Below, piece after piece: positions 8,784 through 17,492 of a DNA stretch of 64,000 nt; positions within the stretch are counted from its first letter, which is position 1, and each line of letters opens with the position of its first letter. The stretch spans positions 2,031,001 to 2,095,000 of the forward strand of contig NZ_CP011388.1 in NCBI RefSeq assembly GCF_001644605.1, read 5' to 3'. The translations under genes and the position numbers were made by a program. The notes under the pieces are model-generated. The model worked only from the letters and a program-made list of their open reading frames with translations, was not told where the DNA came from and did not search any database. Source of the stretch: Paenibacillus swuensis. Lineage in GTDB: Bacteria; Bacillota; Bacilli; Paenibacillales; DY6.

Positions 8784-9692
8784 CTATTTATATAACAATT
8801 CAATATGATTTCTTTTGTCATACAACTCTTTGCCTATACGCATCATCGCTTCGATAAAGGGGGTATGCTTTCCATGACAAGACACGATGTTCGTCTGCAA
8901 GCTTATGATTTCCGATTCTTGCAATCGAACCGGTACAAGCTTCCCGCTTCTTACTTCCTCTTGAGCGCATAGGCTGGGCAGGAAGCTGATGCCCGACTTC
9001 AACATGACCAGTTTCTTGGCTGTCTCTGAATTATCCGTAAGGTACTGGATATTCGGGGGATAATCTAGGTTTCCGAACATCCGGTGTACTCGCAGCCAAT
9101 CTAATGCTCCGCATTCAAAAAATACCAGCGGCTCCGCGGCTATATCCTCAATCGTGACCTTATCCATGGACAGAAACGGATGTTCCTCGTAGACATACAA
9201 TCGAATAGGGTCCTCATAGAACGGGGTAGATTGCAAAATGGGATGGCTTATGTTACGGACAAATCCGATATCGACCTCTTTGTTGACGACCTTGCCTATC
9301 ATATCGTCGGTTGTGCCTGTAACGAGTTTAAAATGGGTGTTTGGAAACATGGGCTTCAGCCTTGAAAGGACACCTGGAATCGTATAGTTGGCCACCGAGA
9401 CCGTACACCCGATTTTAAGTTCTTCCGGCAATGATTTCTTCTGATTGACATGAAGTCTGCCCTTTTGATAAGTCATCAAGATCTGTTGCGCGTAGGGCAA
9501 AAACCTCTTCCCTTCTTCCGTTATCTGAATTTGTTTGCCAATGCGGTCGAATAGCTTACAGTTCAACTCGCGCTCCAAGGACTGAATCCTTGCGCTTACC
9601 GACGGTTGTGATAAGAACAGGATATCGGCTGCTTTGGTATAACTTCCATAATGGATGATGTATACGAAAGCTTCGATATTATCAATATTAAT
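8784..9692 (-). CDS. LysR-type regulator of the sulfur operon (AscR/YtlI-like), probable ATT start
   Basis: A LysR regulator: N-terminal winged helix (AFVYIIHYGSYTKAADILFLSQPSVSAR is split across the HTH, about residues 7-34) followed by a two-lobed effector domain. In B. subtilis the LysR protein AscR (YtlI) activates the homologous operon, so an effector such as an acetylated sulfur compound is inferred. The frame can be extended to ATG 9818, but that adds 42 residues unlike LysR. GGAGG (9701-9705) lies 8 nt before ATT 9692, which gives a protein beginning (M)NIDNIEAF, the standard LysR start and 302 residues. GTG 9701 would overlap the ribosome site itself. Confidence 0.85.
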   Translation of the reverse strand: MNIDNIEAFVYIIHYGSYTKAADILFLSQPSVSARIQSLERELNCKLFDRIGKQIQITEEGKRFLPYAQQILMTYQKGRLHVNQKKSLPEELKIGCTVSVANYTIPGVLSRLKPMFPNTHFKLVTGTTDDMIGKVVNKEVDIGFVRNISHPILQSTPFYEDPIRLYVYEEHPFLSMDKVTIEDIAAEPLVFFECGALDWLRVHRMFGNLDYPPNIQYLTDNSETAKKLVMLKSGISFLPSLCAQEEVRSGKLVPVRLQESEIISLQTNIVSCHGKHTPFIEAMMRIGKELYDKRNHIELLYK

Positions 9693-9730
9693 GGTAGACA
9701 CCTCCGGTTCGTATGATAGATTTGGTCCGA

Positions 9731-9795
9731 ATAAAACAAAAGAGACCTCCGCAATCACGGCCATGAAAGAGGAAGTCTCCGGTGATCCGGTAGAC
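9731..9795 (-). promoter_or_regulatory. Candidate attenuator in the LysR leader (terminator/antiterminator)
   Basis: On the minus strand an arm GGAGACTTCC (9771-9780) pairs with GGAGGTCTC (9742-9750, one mismatch) and is followed by TTTTGTTTT, a factor-independent terminator shape. The same GGAGAC can instead pair with GTCTACCGG (9787-9795), with a 4-nt loop and one bulged A. The two hairpins exclude each other. The element lies about 40-100 nt before the LysR coding start. It might also simply terminate sqhC transcripts. Confidence 0.5.
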
Positions 9796-9878
9796 GCAAT
9801 ATTCGAGTATATTCGCATCCTATTATTCGGTTTCTCTTTATATCATACTTTTCCGATTAAATTACTTGCATTTATATT

Positions 9879-9908
9879 AGGTTACCATATTTATACAAAT
9901 AATGTCAA
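9879..9908 (-). promoter_or_regulatory. Candidate sigma-A promoter for the LysR leader
   Basis: A perfect TTGACA (-35, 9903-9908) is followed after 18 nt by TAACCT (-10, 9879-9884), a weak -10. It begins right after the sqhC stop and points to the LysR gene. Transcription from here would give a leader of about 170-180 nt that contains the predicted attenuator. Confidence 0.45.
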
Positions 9909-9923
9909 TTTATTTTTAAAGCA

Positions 9924-11852
9924 TCAGCCAAACTTATCCCGATACTTCACCAACGTAATCAGCGGCCAAATGTAGTTATAACTCTCATAGCGGATATAAA
10001 AGTTCCCCGGCAATCCCGCGCCGGTCGGGTACGCTGTCGCATCGCCACCTTGGTCCATGAGCGCAAGCAAACACCGCAGTCCAGTCGTTATTTCGAGCGA
10101 TGGGGTGTCGGCATAGGAAATGAGCGCATCCAGAGTCCACGCCGTATGGGAGAGAGTACTGCTGCCCAAAGCCGCGTATTCCCTCTTCACATCACTGCGG
10201 CACGATTCTCCCCATCCGCCATCCTTATTCTGAATATCGCGCAACCATTGAATCGCCTTGCTTACAGGGGCCTGCTCCCGGTCTGCACCAACCGCCGCCA
10301 ATCCTGTCAACGCCGCCCAAGTTCCATATATGTAGCAAATCCCCCATCGGCCGTACCAAGAACCGTCTTCCCGCTGAGCTTGCTTCAGCCAGTGAATCCC
10401 GCGTTTCACGAAGGCATGCCGCAGATCCAAACCGCAGGTCTCCCCGAGAAATTCCAGCGTTCTACCGGTCAGATCCGCGGTGGAAGGATCAATTGCCGCT
10501 GATTTGGCGCCGTCTATAGGAACGTATTCAAGCCATTTATTTGTTCGGTTCCGTTCAAAAGCGGGCCACCCGCCGTCCTTATTTTGCATGGAGAAAATCC
10601 ATTGTAATCCTCTGTTCCAGGCCTCCAACCGCTCTGGAGAATCCGATGTTCCCGACTTCAATGCTCTTAGAGCCGCCGTTGTATCATCGACGTCCGGGTG
10701 TATGGTGTTGGAATCGGAGAATCCCCATCCTCCTGCTACAGGTGTGCTCACCTCCTGGGCCCAATCGCCAAGCTTATGCTGTTGTTTGGACAACAGGTAG
10801 GCGTTCGCGCGAACCAGCGTGTTATCGAAGCGGCTGACTCCGGCTTGTTGCAGTGCATGAGAAAGTAAAGCTGTATCCCACACCGTGGAAGGAGAATTCT
10901 GAAGTATGAGCCCGACCTCTGTGTCATACAACATGCTCTTCAACCCTTCAATCGCTTTGGAGATCCGAGGATCATCTTTCGCATAACCCAGCGACATCAA
11001 GGCGAAGATCATGAGGATGGTCGAAGTTGCGTAACTGTACAAGGTACCGTCCGGCTCGATTCGCTCTAACATATATTGCTCCGCTTTCGTTACGGCCGAT
11101 TGATGAAGCTGTTCCGGGAGACCTTGAAGTTGGTAGATCCCGTATTTTAAGGATGAAAGGAATGGGATTTCTCTGGAATCGGCGTTCTGAAACTTTGAAA
11201 TAGAATTCAGGAATTGCAATGCGTAGTCTTCGTCCAACTCGTCTTCCCTGGGAATGGAACCCGCAGGCTCCCGCAATTGGAGTGGATAAGGGGACTTTAT
11301 GATAAACTTCTTGTTCGACAGCAGCAAAATAGGGGCAAGATGCACTCGAGCGTAGGAAGAAAATTGCCCGAAATGCAGTGGACCCGCCGGGGGTAACAAC
11401 AAGATCTCGAGAGGAATGGAAACCGACAATGGCCAGGCGACTTGACCGGTTACAGCGAGCATCACTTTGGAAAGGACATTGGTTACGTTGCCGAGTCCCC
11501 CTGCCCGCATGATGTACTCTTTGGCCTGAACCAAGGAGGCATCGGTCGGTTTACTGTACCCGGACACGAGCAAAGCGTAATAGGCATCGACGGTAGCGGA
11601 CAAGTTTCCTTTCTCACCCGGATACAACTGCCAATATCCATCCGCATGCTGCAGGTTCAGTATGGTTTGATGCAACTGCCGCAACAGTTTCTCATTGGGA
11701 TAGTCGAGCATTTTCAGTAAAATTAAGAAGTAAGCCGACGTTGATGTGCCGTTGTCGAAACAAAGGCGCCATGTCCCGTCGGCTTGCTGTAAGTGCATGA
11801 TTCGGCTTACGTAGCCTTTTATGGATTGCTCCACTGCTGCCTCAATATTCAC
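9924..11852 (-). CDS. sqhC: Sporulenol synthase-like terpene cyclase (SqhC)
   Basis: A squalene-hopene cyclase family protein of 642 residues, close in size to B. subtilis SqhC (tetraprenyl-beta-curcumene cyclase). The catalytic acid motif DVDDTT is present, and QW repeats (QNKDGGWPAF, QREDGSWYGRW, QNKDGGWGE) stabilise the double alpha/alpha barrel. It would protonate and cyclise a linear or monocyclic C35 polyprene at the membrane, yielding sporulenol-like lipids linked to spores and oxidative resistance. The DVDDTT and QEVSTPVAGGWGF segments fit SqhC rather than bacterial hopene cyclases, where the motif is DVDDTA. Start GTG 11852 follows GAAGGG. No prenyl transferase partner lies nearby. 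Confidence 0.85.
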   Translation of the reverse strand: MNIEAAVEQSIKGYVSRIMHLQQADGTWRLCFDNGTSTSAYFLILLKMLDYPNEKLLRQLHQTILNLQHADGYWQLYPGEKGNLSATVDAYYALLVSGYSKPTDASLVQAKEYIMRAGGLGNVTNVLSKVMLAVTGQVAWPLSVSIPLEILLLPPAGPLHFGQFSSYARVHLAPILLLSNKKFIIKSPYPLQLREPAGSIPREDELDEDYALQFLNSISKFQNADSREIPFLSSLKYGIYQLQGLPEQLHQSAVTKAEQYMLERIEPDGTLYSYATSTILMIFALMSLGYAKDDPRISKAIEGLKSMLYDTEVGLILQNSPSTVWDTALLSHALQQAGVSRFDNTLVRANAYLLSKQQHKLGDWAQEVSTPVAGGWGFSDSNTIHPDVDDTTAALRALKSGTSDSPERLEAWNRGLQWIFSMQNKDGGWPAFERNRTNKWLEYVPIDGAKSAAIDPSTADLTGRTLEFLGETCGLDLRHAFVKRGIHWLKQAQREDGSWYGRWGICYIYGTWAALTGLAAVGADREQAPVSKAIQWLRDIQNKDGGWGESCRSDVKREYAALGSSTLSHTAWTLDALISYADTPSLEITTGLRCLLALMDQGGDATAYPTGAGLPGNFYIRYESYNYIWPLITLVKYRDKFG

Positions 11853-11929
11853 GATGCCCTTCAGCCCTTCCGTCTTTCCGTCTATCTTTTAATTTATGAT
11901 GACGGGCTTGGGCGACATGCGGCGTTTAT

Positions 11930-11960
11930 TTAAAGACAAAAAAGACTGAGCGGGGCTCAG
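11930..11960 (-). terminator. Factor-independent terminator of the 419-residue secreted protein gene
   Basis: The minus strand reads CTGAGCCCCGCTCAG (11946-11960) followed by TCTTTTTTGTCTTT. It lies 20 nt after the stop codon at 11980 and is a classical strong terminator. Confidence 0.88.
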
Positions 11961-11979
11961 CCTTTGGGACAACTTGAAC

Positions 11980-13239
11980 TTAATCTTTTAACTGATCCAA
12001 TAATGCTTGTAATTTAGCATAATAAGCAAGATAGATTTGTACGCGCTCTTCTCTTGTTTTGGCTGCTTTCAGATCTTTGCTGAGCTGTTTGGCCAATTCG
12101 TTGATTTGAGCAAGAATCTCCTCATAAGTAGGCTTCTCTTCGCCTTGTCCCGGTTTCTCATTCGTTAGCGTAACAGCTCTTTCAGCCAGCGTACGGTCAA
12201 GGAGTTTGGCGACAACCGTTACCGTACCGGTTTTGGCCTTCTTATCAATGGTAACAATCCCTTTGTCGCTCAGTTTCGCCGTAGGGGTCGTTCCCGCTTT
12301 CACGGACCATTCAACGAATTGCGACGGGGCTTCTTTATTCGAGACGTTCAAACCCAACTCCACACGGGTTCCGTTGCTGCTGGTTTTCTTCGTGATGATT
12401 TCAGACTCGGTACGGATCACCGCGAACATCATCGCTCTGGATGCTGCGACTCCATTCGGGATTCGTGCTTCAAAATTAGTAAACGTCTGAACAAAGCTAG
12501 GCAACCAGTTGTTGGAATAGCTGTCGTAGAATTTCATTACTTTACCGACAACATTGCTCTCTACATTAGGTTGCTTAAGTACTTGTTTAAAAACACTAAC
12601 AAGAAACTGTTTTTTAGCCGATTCATTAGATAGGAGAGCGTAGATCTCCGGCAAAGATAGTTTTTGGATTTGTTGTCTGATGACCGGCTCGACCCCGGTA
12701 TAAGACTCGTTTCCGAAGATGAACTCGGCGAAGTCGGAGACCTTGATATTCTGATCAACTCCGGCTTTCGCCGCAAATTTACGCGCGGTATCATTGAATT
12801 GATTCGCGGCGGCAATGCTCTCAAGCTCTCTGCCGTCTCCATAATACGTGATGGCAAGCACCTGAATGAAACCTACGATATCTTCCCGAATCGCTTGATA
12901 CTCCTCAGGTTGAAACAGCGGTTTTACAACATTCCATGTCGGATTAATTAAATTCAAGTCGGTTGGTTTGGCAGGATCAATCGTACGAAGTTGATCTCTC
13001 GCCGCTCTGACATTCACTAAATCCTGCGGATAATCCACGGAATTCGCGATCAACGCCGTGCGGATCTCATTCATCTTGGCGGTTATGGCCGGATCAATAA
13101 ATGTTGCCGCTGCGGATACTTCACTAGTCCAGCCTGTCTTTACGGACAAATCTTTCACTCCGAGGGGAGCCACGGTTAAAACACTCGCTGACATACACAC
13201 GGTTAACAAAGACGCTGCTACTTTTTTACTTAGATTCAC
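11980..13239 (-). CDS. Secreted protein of unknown function, Ig-like domain and helical ends
   Basis: A 419-residue precursor with a signal peptide ending near EVSAAA (about residue 46). The next 230 residues are mainly helical with no recognised motif. Residues about 280-360 look like a bacterial Ig-like (Big_2 type) beta-domain: EWSVKAGTTPTAKLSDKG, then VTVVAKLLDRTLAERAVTL. The C-terminal 55 residues are charged and predicted coiled coil (ILAQINELAKQLSKDLKAA). No enzyme signature or sorting motif is seen. Start GTG 13239 follows TTGAGGTGAT. It is likely a paenibacillar envelope or matrix protein. Confidence 0.75.
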   Translation of the reverse strand: MNLSKKVAASLLTVCMSASVLTVAPLGVKDLSVKTGWTSEVSAAATFIDPAITAKMNEIRTALIANSVDYPQDLVNVRAARDQLRTIDPAKPTDLNLINPTWNVVKPLFQPEEYQAIREDIVGFIQVLAITYYGDGRELESIAAANQFNDTARKFAAKAGVDQNIKVSDFAEFIFGNESYTGVEPVIRQQIQKLSLPEIYALLSNESAKKQFLVSVFKQVLKQPNVESNVVGKVMKFYDSYSNNWLPSFVQTFTNFEARIPNGVAASRAMMFAVIRTESEIITKKTSSNGTRVELGLNVSNKEAPSQFVEWSVKAGTTPTAKLSDKGIVTIDKKAKTGTVTVVAKLLDRTLAERAVTLTNEKPGQGEEKPTYEEILAQINELAKQLSKDLKAAKTREERVQIYLAYYAKLQALLDQLKD

Positions 13240-13338
13240 TTACCAATCACCTCAACTTTAATTTAATGGTGTTGCAATGTGAGCTTACCTAGTGTTATAT
13301 AGGCATCATCCCCCTCATTAATGTCCTGCTGGAGGAAC

Positions 13339-14460
13339 CTATTTCATGAGAGAGGATAGTTGTGCTGCTGCGCTTGCTTGCATATTGCTTTTCTCTTCGC
13401 TATACTCTGCGCGCCATCGTCCCATAGAAGATGTGCTCCAGCCATTCGCCTTATATTCTTTGTTCGCCTTGCTCATAATGGACTCGAATCTGCCGTCACA
13501 AGAACCTTCAGCCGCCGCAATCTTAGGCAAATATTCACCTTGGAGTTTCTTCATTGACAGTCCCCCGCCACCGGCTTCGGACTTAATTTGACCAATCAGC
13601 GAGCTGCTCTTGCTGCGGCAACTGGAACGTAATGATGATAACTGAGACTCATATTTACGGTCTGCCGCTTTTTTACCCGCGGTTGTCCCGGTCTTTGAAC
13701 CAGAACCAGACGGCTTGGCAGTCGGCTTGACGGGCTTGGTTGAAGCTTGCACTGTAGAGCCTTCGGGTTTGCCTGACGAAGCCACGTTGTGTTGGTCCTT
13801 CTCTTCGGTTTGTTTCGATGAATCAGCGCCAGACTTATCCGTGGTTATGGAAGTTGCTGCGGTTGTTCCGCCTTCGGGCTTCTTCTTTTCCAGATCCGCC
13901 TTGATCTTAGCGCGTTCCTTCTCGTCATAAACCCCAACCAATTCAATAGGATAATTCGGGTCCAGAATCACCAAACCTTTGCCATACTTGGTAGTTACGG
14001 AACGCAAAGCTGTAATTTCATTGTCATCCAACTTTTCCAGCAACATTTCCCGCATCTCCAACTTCTTGGCATTGGACAGCTTGTCGGTTGCCTTACCTTG
14101 CAAATACATAATTTCTTTCAAGCTTAATCCCGATTTAAGCAAAATCGAAGCGACATCCATCGCATCCTGCGTTTCGATGGGCTTATCCGTTAACTGCCCC
14201 GCCTTATGAACCGCGCCTGTAAGAGGCTTGGGCACCGCGGTTCCGCTGCTATTGCCCGTTGCCCCGCTTGCGGCTGCTTCTTTGTTCCGATTCAGAATGT
14301 CCCCTGCGGATATCGACTGAAGCTGATAGTACACATAGCCGGCTCCGCACAAAACTAATAATGCCATGGTTGAAATTCCGCCGATTACCCAGCGTTTCCA
14401 TACACTTGAACTTTTGCTTGCTTTTGCTCCTGAATTGACGCGTTTACGTTTCTTCATCAT
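13339..14460 (-). CDS. Membrane-anchored protein of unknown function with disordered linker
   Basis: A 373-residue protein: basic N-terminus (KKRKR), one membrane segment (about 25-45), a helical region (about 90-190) with repeated SLKEIMYLQGKAT-type helices, a Ser/Thr/Lys/Gly-rich linker (about 190-265) and a C-terminal domain with two cysteines (about 281 and 321) that could form an extracellular disulfide. The frame extends to 14484, but ATG 14460 has TGGAGG 9 nt upstream. Little space separates it from the EPS terminator (14504-14546), so it may be expressed by read-through. No function is assigned. Confidence 0.75.
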   Translation of the reverse strand: MMKKRKRVNSGAKASKSSSVWKRWVIGGISTMALLVLCGAGYVYYQLQSISAGDILNRNKEAAASGATGNSSGTAVPKPLTGAVHKAGQLTDKPIETQDAMDVASILLKSGLSLKEIMYLQGKATDKLSNAKKLEMREMLLEKLDDNEITALRSVTTKYGKGLVILDPNYPIELVGVYDEKERAKIKADLEKKKPEGGTTAATSITTDKSGADSSKQTEEKDQHNVASSGKPEGSTVQASTKPVKPTAKPSGSGSKTGTTAGKKAADRKYESQLSSLRSSCRSKSSSLIGQIKSEAGGGGLSMKKLQGEYLPKIAAAEGSCDGRFESIMSKANKEYKANGWSTSSMGRWRAEYSEEKSNMQASAAAQLSSLMK

Positions 14461-14495
14461 GTTGTATGCCCTCCAGTATCGCATTTGATAAATCC

Positions 14496-14546
14496 AAAAG
14501 GACGCCCCTTGATCTCAGGTGGCGTATCGCCATCAGACCTTGGGGC
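14496..14546 (-). terminator. Probable terminator at the end of the EPS operon
   Basis: The minus strand forms a two-level stem. Outer arms GCCCC..GGTCT and AGATC..GGGGC (14504-14546) have a small AA/AA internal loop, and the inner hairpin TGGCG-ATA-CGCCA is perfect. CCTTTT follows, a short T-run, so termination may be incomplete. It lies 44 nt beyond the manC stop. Confidence 0.55.
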
Positions 14547-14589
14547 TGTCATCCTTGATTTCGCGAATGCGTCCGAAGCTTCGCTTCCG

Positions 14590-15942
14590 CTAACGCTGAG
14601 CGGCTACCTGCCACTCTTCATGTAGTTCTACCGTCTCATCGCTGTAGTGAGCAATGCCGGTCTGGACAACGATAATTTCCAGATCTTCCAATGCCTTTAC
14701 GCTATGCAGCGTTTTCTTCGGGATATGCACAACATTCCCCGGGGTTAGTTTCATGTAATTGCCGTTATACACGAATTCAGCTTCACCTTTTACGACCGTC
14801 CATACTTCATCCACAACCGTATGCATTCTGTAACCGAGGTGGCATCCGTCTTTAATCCCGATTCTTTTCGTTAATACCCCGTAACCGCCGCTGTATTCCT
14901 TCGTGTCGAGAATGCGGCTCCAGCCCCATTTTTTCTCCTCAAATCGAGGAATTTGTTTCGTCTTCATAATTTCTTTCACTTTATGGCTCTCCGATTTCGC
15001 GGATACCAGAATGCCGTCCGGGCTCGCCGCCACAATGACATCATCCAGTCCGATGACCGTAACCGGAATATCCAGTTCATTCAGTACATGCGTATTGCGG
15101 CATTCGTGAACTTGGACCTCTTCACCGAGCGTGTCCGAGGACATCTCTTCTGTTAATGTGTTCCACGTACCTAAATCTTTCCAATATCCGCTGTAAGGAA
15201 TAACCGTGATGTTGTTGACCTTTTCCACCACTTCATAGTCAAAGCTGATTTTTGGCAACACATCATAATGCTTAAGCAACTCTTCATACTGAATCGGCAC
15301 TTTCTTCTCAATCAAGGTGTCAATCATGAATCCCAGCTTGAAGGCGAACACGCCGCAGTTCCACAGGGCATTCTTATCCATCAGCATCCGGGCTGTACGG
15401 TCATCCGGCTTCTCAGCAAACCGGGCTACTTTGCGATAGGCGGATTCTTCCCCCTCCTCCGGCACAATGTAACCGTATTTCGTGGATGGATATGTAGGGT
15501 ACACACCCATCAACGCAAGGTCTGATTCCGTCTGACGCAGCGCCGGCTCCAGCTCCTTCAATTTGTAGAAAAATTCATCCTCCACATAGGGATCCACCGG
15601 AAGAACTACAACAACTTCATCCAAGGAAACGGATTGTGCCGAATACAGATAAGTAGAAGCTAAGGCAATGGCAGGAAACGTATCTCTGCGATCCGGTTCT
15701 ACAATCAGAGGAACCTCTTCACCCAGTTGACTGCGCAAAATTTCCACTTGAGTGGAGCTGGTGGCGACCACCGCTTCTCCGCCCAAACCGCAGGAGCGGA
15801 TCTGCTCCCATACGCGTTGTACCATGGACACCGAATCCCCTTCCGGGGTTTCCAGTACTCTTAGGAACTGTTTGGAACGCGCATCGTTGGACAAAGGCCA
15901 TAACCGGCTGCCGGATCCGCCTGATAACAGTATGATTTTCAT
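14590..15942 (-). CDS. manC: Mannose-1-phosphate guanylyltransferase, ManC type with cupin domain
   Basis: Makes GDP-mannose from mannose-1-phosphate and GTP. The N-terminal nucleotidyltransferase has the signature LSGGSGSRLWPLSNDARSKQ (about 5-24), with FAEKPDD near 175. The C-terminal cupin (about 340-450) has the type II mannose-6-phosphate isomerase region GYRMHTVVDEVWTVVKGEAE. The length of 450 suits a bifunctional ManC/PMI, though isomerase activity is not proven. It is the last gene of the EPS cluster, 2 nt after the flippase, with AAGGAG before ATG 15942. No phosphomannomutase gene is visible. Confidence 0.87.
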   Translation of the reverse strand: MKIILLSGGSGSRLWPLSNDARSKQFLRVLETPEGDSVSMVQRVWEQIRSCGLGGEAVVATSSTQVEILRSQLGEEVPLIVEPDRRDTFPAIALASTYLYSAQSVSLDEVVVVLPVDPYVEDEFFYKLKELEPALRQTESDLALMGVYPTYPSTKYGYIVPEEGEESAYRKVARFAEKPDDRTARMLMDKNALWNCGVFAFKLGFMIDTLIEKKVPIQYEELLKHYDVLPKISFDYEVVEKVNNITVIPYSGYWKDLGTWNTLTEEMSSDTLGEEVQVHECRNTHVLNELDIPVTVIGLDDVIVAASPDGILVSAKSESHKVKEIMKTKQIPRFEEKKWGWSRILDTKEYSGGYGVLTKRIGIKDGCHLGYRMHTVVDEVWTVVKGEAEFVYNGNYMKLTPGNVVHIPKKTLHSVKALEDLEIIVVQTGIAHYSDETVELHEEWQVAAQR

Positions 15943-15944
15943 CT

Positions 15945-17471
15945 CTATCCACTCCTTGACGGTTTCATAGTTTTGCGTTTCAATTTCGTGTACACGTTGG
16001 CTTTCTCCTCAGCCGACAGCCCATACCGCCAAAAGGCGGGAACAAATGTGATGGCCGAGGTAACTGATAATGCAACAAGCGACAACAGGAATTCTTCTGA
16101 ACCCACAACCTGATATACCCCGTAAGTAGCTGCGAAGGATACCGCAATGGCACCCAATGTGCCCCAGTAAGTTCGGGAGAACGGCGTAAATCCTAACTTC
16201 TTATACACAATGGCAATCAAGGTTACCTTGAAGAAAATGATGCCGAGAGCTACAGCAAGCACGGCGCCCAGCAATCCCCACAGAGGAATGAGCGTCAGGC
16301 TTAGTGCCGTGACTAAAGCAACCTGGCCAATCGTTGTGTAGACTACGATTTTCTGACTGCCTGTCATCATCAGCAAGTACTCGCAAGAGCCTGAAGCGGC
16401 GTTGATCAACTGAGCTACCGCCAGCAATTGCAGCGCGTAGGCCGCTGTGGCGAATTGCTCGCCGAACGCGCTCATGATCAGTTCCGCACCGATAATGGCT
16501 ACAATGGAAATCCAGCCGCCTGTCGCGAAAATCCACTTTGTGATGCTCTTATACAACCGGCTGATCGCATCCATGTCCTTCGTCAGATACATCGTTGCGA
16601 TCATTGGCGCGAACACCATCTCCAGCGAGCGAAGCGTAAAGGCGATTAGGGCCGCCGTTTGTTGCGATGCCCTGAAGTAACCGAGAAATTCGGCCGCCAG
16701 GTAAAGTCCCATGATCAAGGTGACGACAAACGGCGCAATCTGGTTCAGCATCTGGATGGACATGAACTGCGGCGCCAGCTTGATCACTTCGACATCATGC
16801 CGTACATCCTTCCGGCGAAACGACAGCTTCGTTGAGGACATCACCCAAGCTCCGGCAAACAGACATGCGAGCACGAAACTGGCCAGATAGCCCCACAGGA
16901 CGAGTTCGCCGGAATCCCTGAACCAGAGAAGGAACGCGCACAGCATCAGGAAGAAACTGACCGGGCGAATGACATTCTCCGGGAACGTCGAGCGAAGGAA
17001 TTGGAAATTCGCCTGATTCACAACCCTGGAGTAGACCACCACCGCCTGAAACGGGATGGACGCCAGCATGATGTAGAAGAACATCCGGATGGAACTGGAA
17101 CTTTCGAACATGCCGCCAAGATAAGGCGATGCGAGCCACAACCCCGCGAGGATCAATAACGATGCGCCGAACGTGTAAGCCAGAGCTGTAACGAGTGTGC
17201 CGTTGCTGTCCCGGAACACGCCGCCTTCTCTTCGCTTGGGCAGCAGTACCAGCAGCGTGTTCTCCATGCCCACATTGGCAAAAATGTAAGCGATGGCTAG
17301 CAAATTGATGATAAAGCTGTAAATCCCGAAATCATTAATATCGAGAATGCGGGCCACCAACACCAGGTTGACGTATCCGAAAAAAGCACTGACTACGCGG
17401 GTTATCGTATTATAAGACGCGCTGCGTACGACCGAGCCTGATCCCGGTACTTTTCGCCCTTCCTGTTCCAT
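15945..17471 (-). CDS. Polysaccharide flippase (Wzx/MATE-like)
   Basis: A 508-residue integral membrane protein with about 14 hydrophobic segments and the polysaccharide-biosynthesis flippase N-terminus (SYNTITRVVSAFFGYVNLVLVARILD). It would move undecaprenyl-linked repeat units across the membrane for polymerisation. Its position between glycosyltransferases and ManC, with a separate polymerase upstream, makes the cluster Wzx/Wzy-dependent. ATG 17471 follows AGGAGTG. Confidence 0.88.
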   Translation of the reverse strand: MEQEGRKVPGSGSVVRSASYNTITRVVSAFFGYVNLVLVARILDINDFGIYSFIINLLAIAYIFANVGMENTLLVLLPKRREGGVFRDSNGTLVTALAYTFGASLLILAGLWLASPYLGGMFESSSSIRMFFYIMLASIPFQAVVVYSRVVNQANFQFLRSTFPENVIRPVSFFLMLCAFLLWFRDSGELVLWGYLASFVLACLFAGAWVMSSTKLSFRRKDVRHDVEVIKLAPQFMSIQMLNQIAPFVVTLIMGLYLAAEFLGYFRASQQTAALIAFTLRSLEMVFAPMIATMYLTKDMDAISRLYKSITKWIFATGGWISIVAIIGAELIMSAFGEQFATAAYALQLLAVAQLINAASGSCEYLLMMTGSQKIVVYTTIGQVALVTALSLTLIPLWGLLGAVLAVALGIIFFKVTLIAIVYKKLGFTPFSRTYWGTLGAIAVSFAATYGVYQVVGSEEFLLSLVALSVTSAITFVPAFWRYGLSAEEKANVYTKLKRKTMKPSRSG

Positions 17472-17492
17472 GATGACGCACTCCTAAAGGTT

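Noticed and set aside
9731-9870. Resemblance of the LysR leader to a purine riboswitch (TATA..TCTACC)
   Set aside because: The spacing between the two junction motifs is too short to hold the P2 hairpin, so the purine aptamer cannot form.
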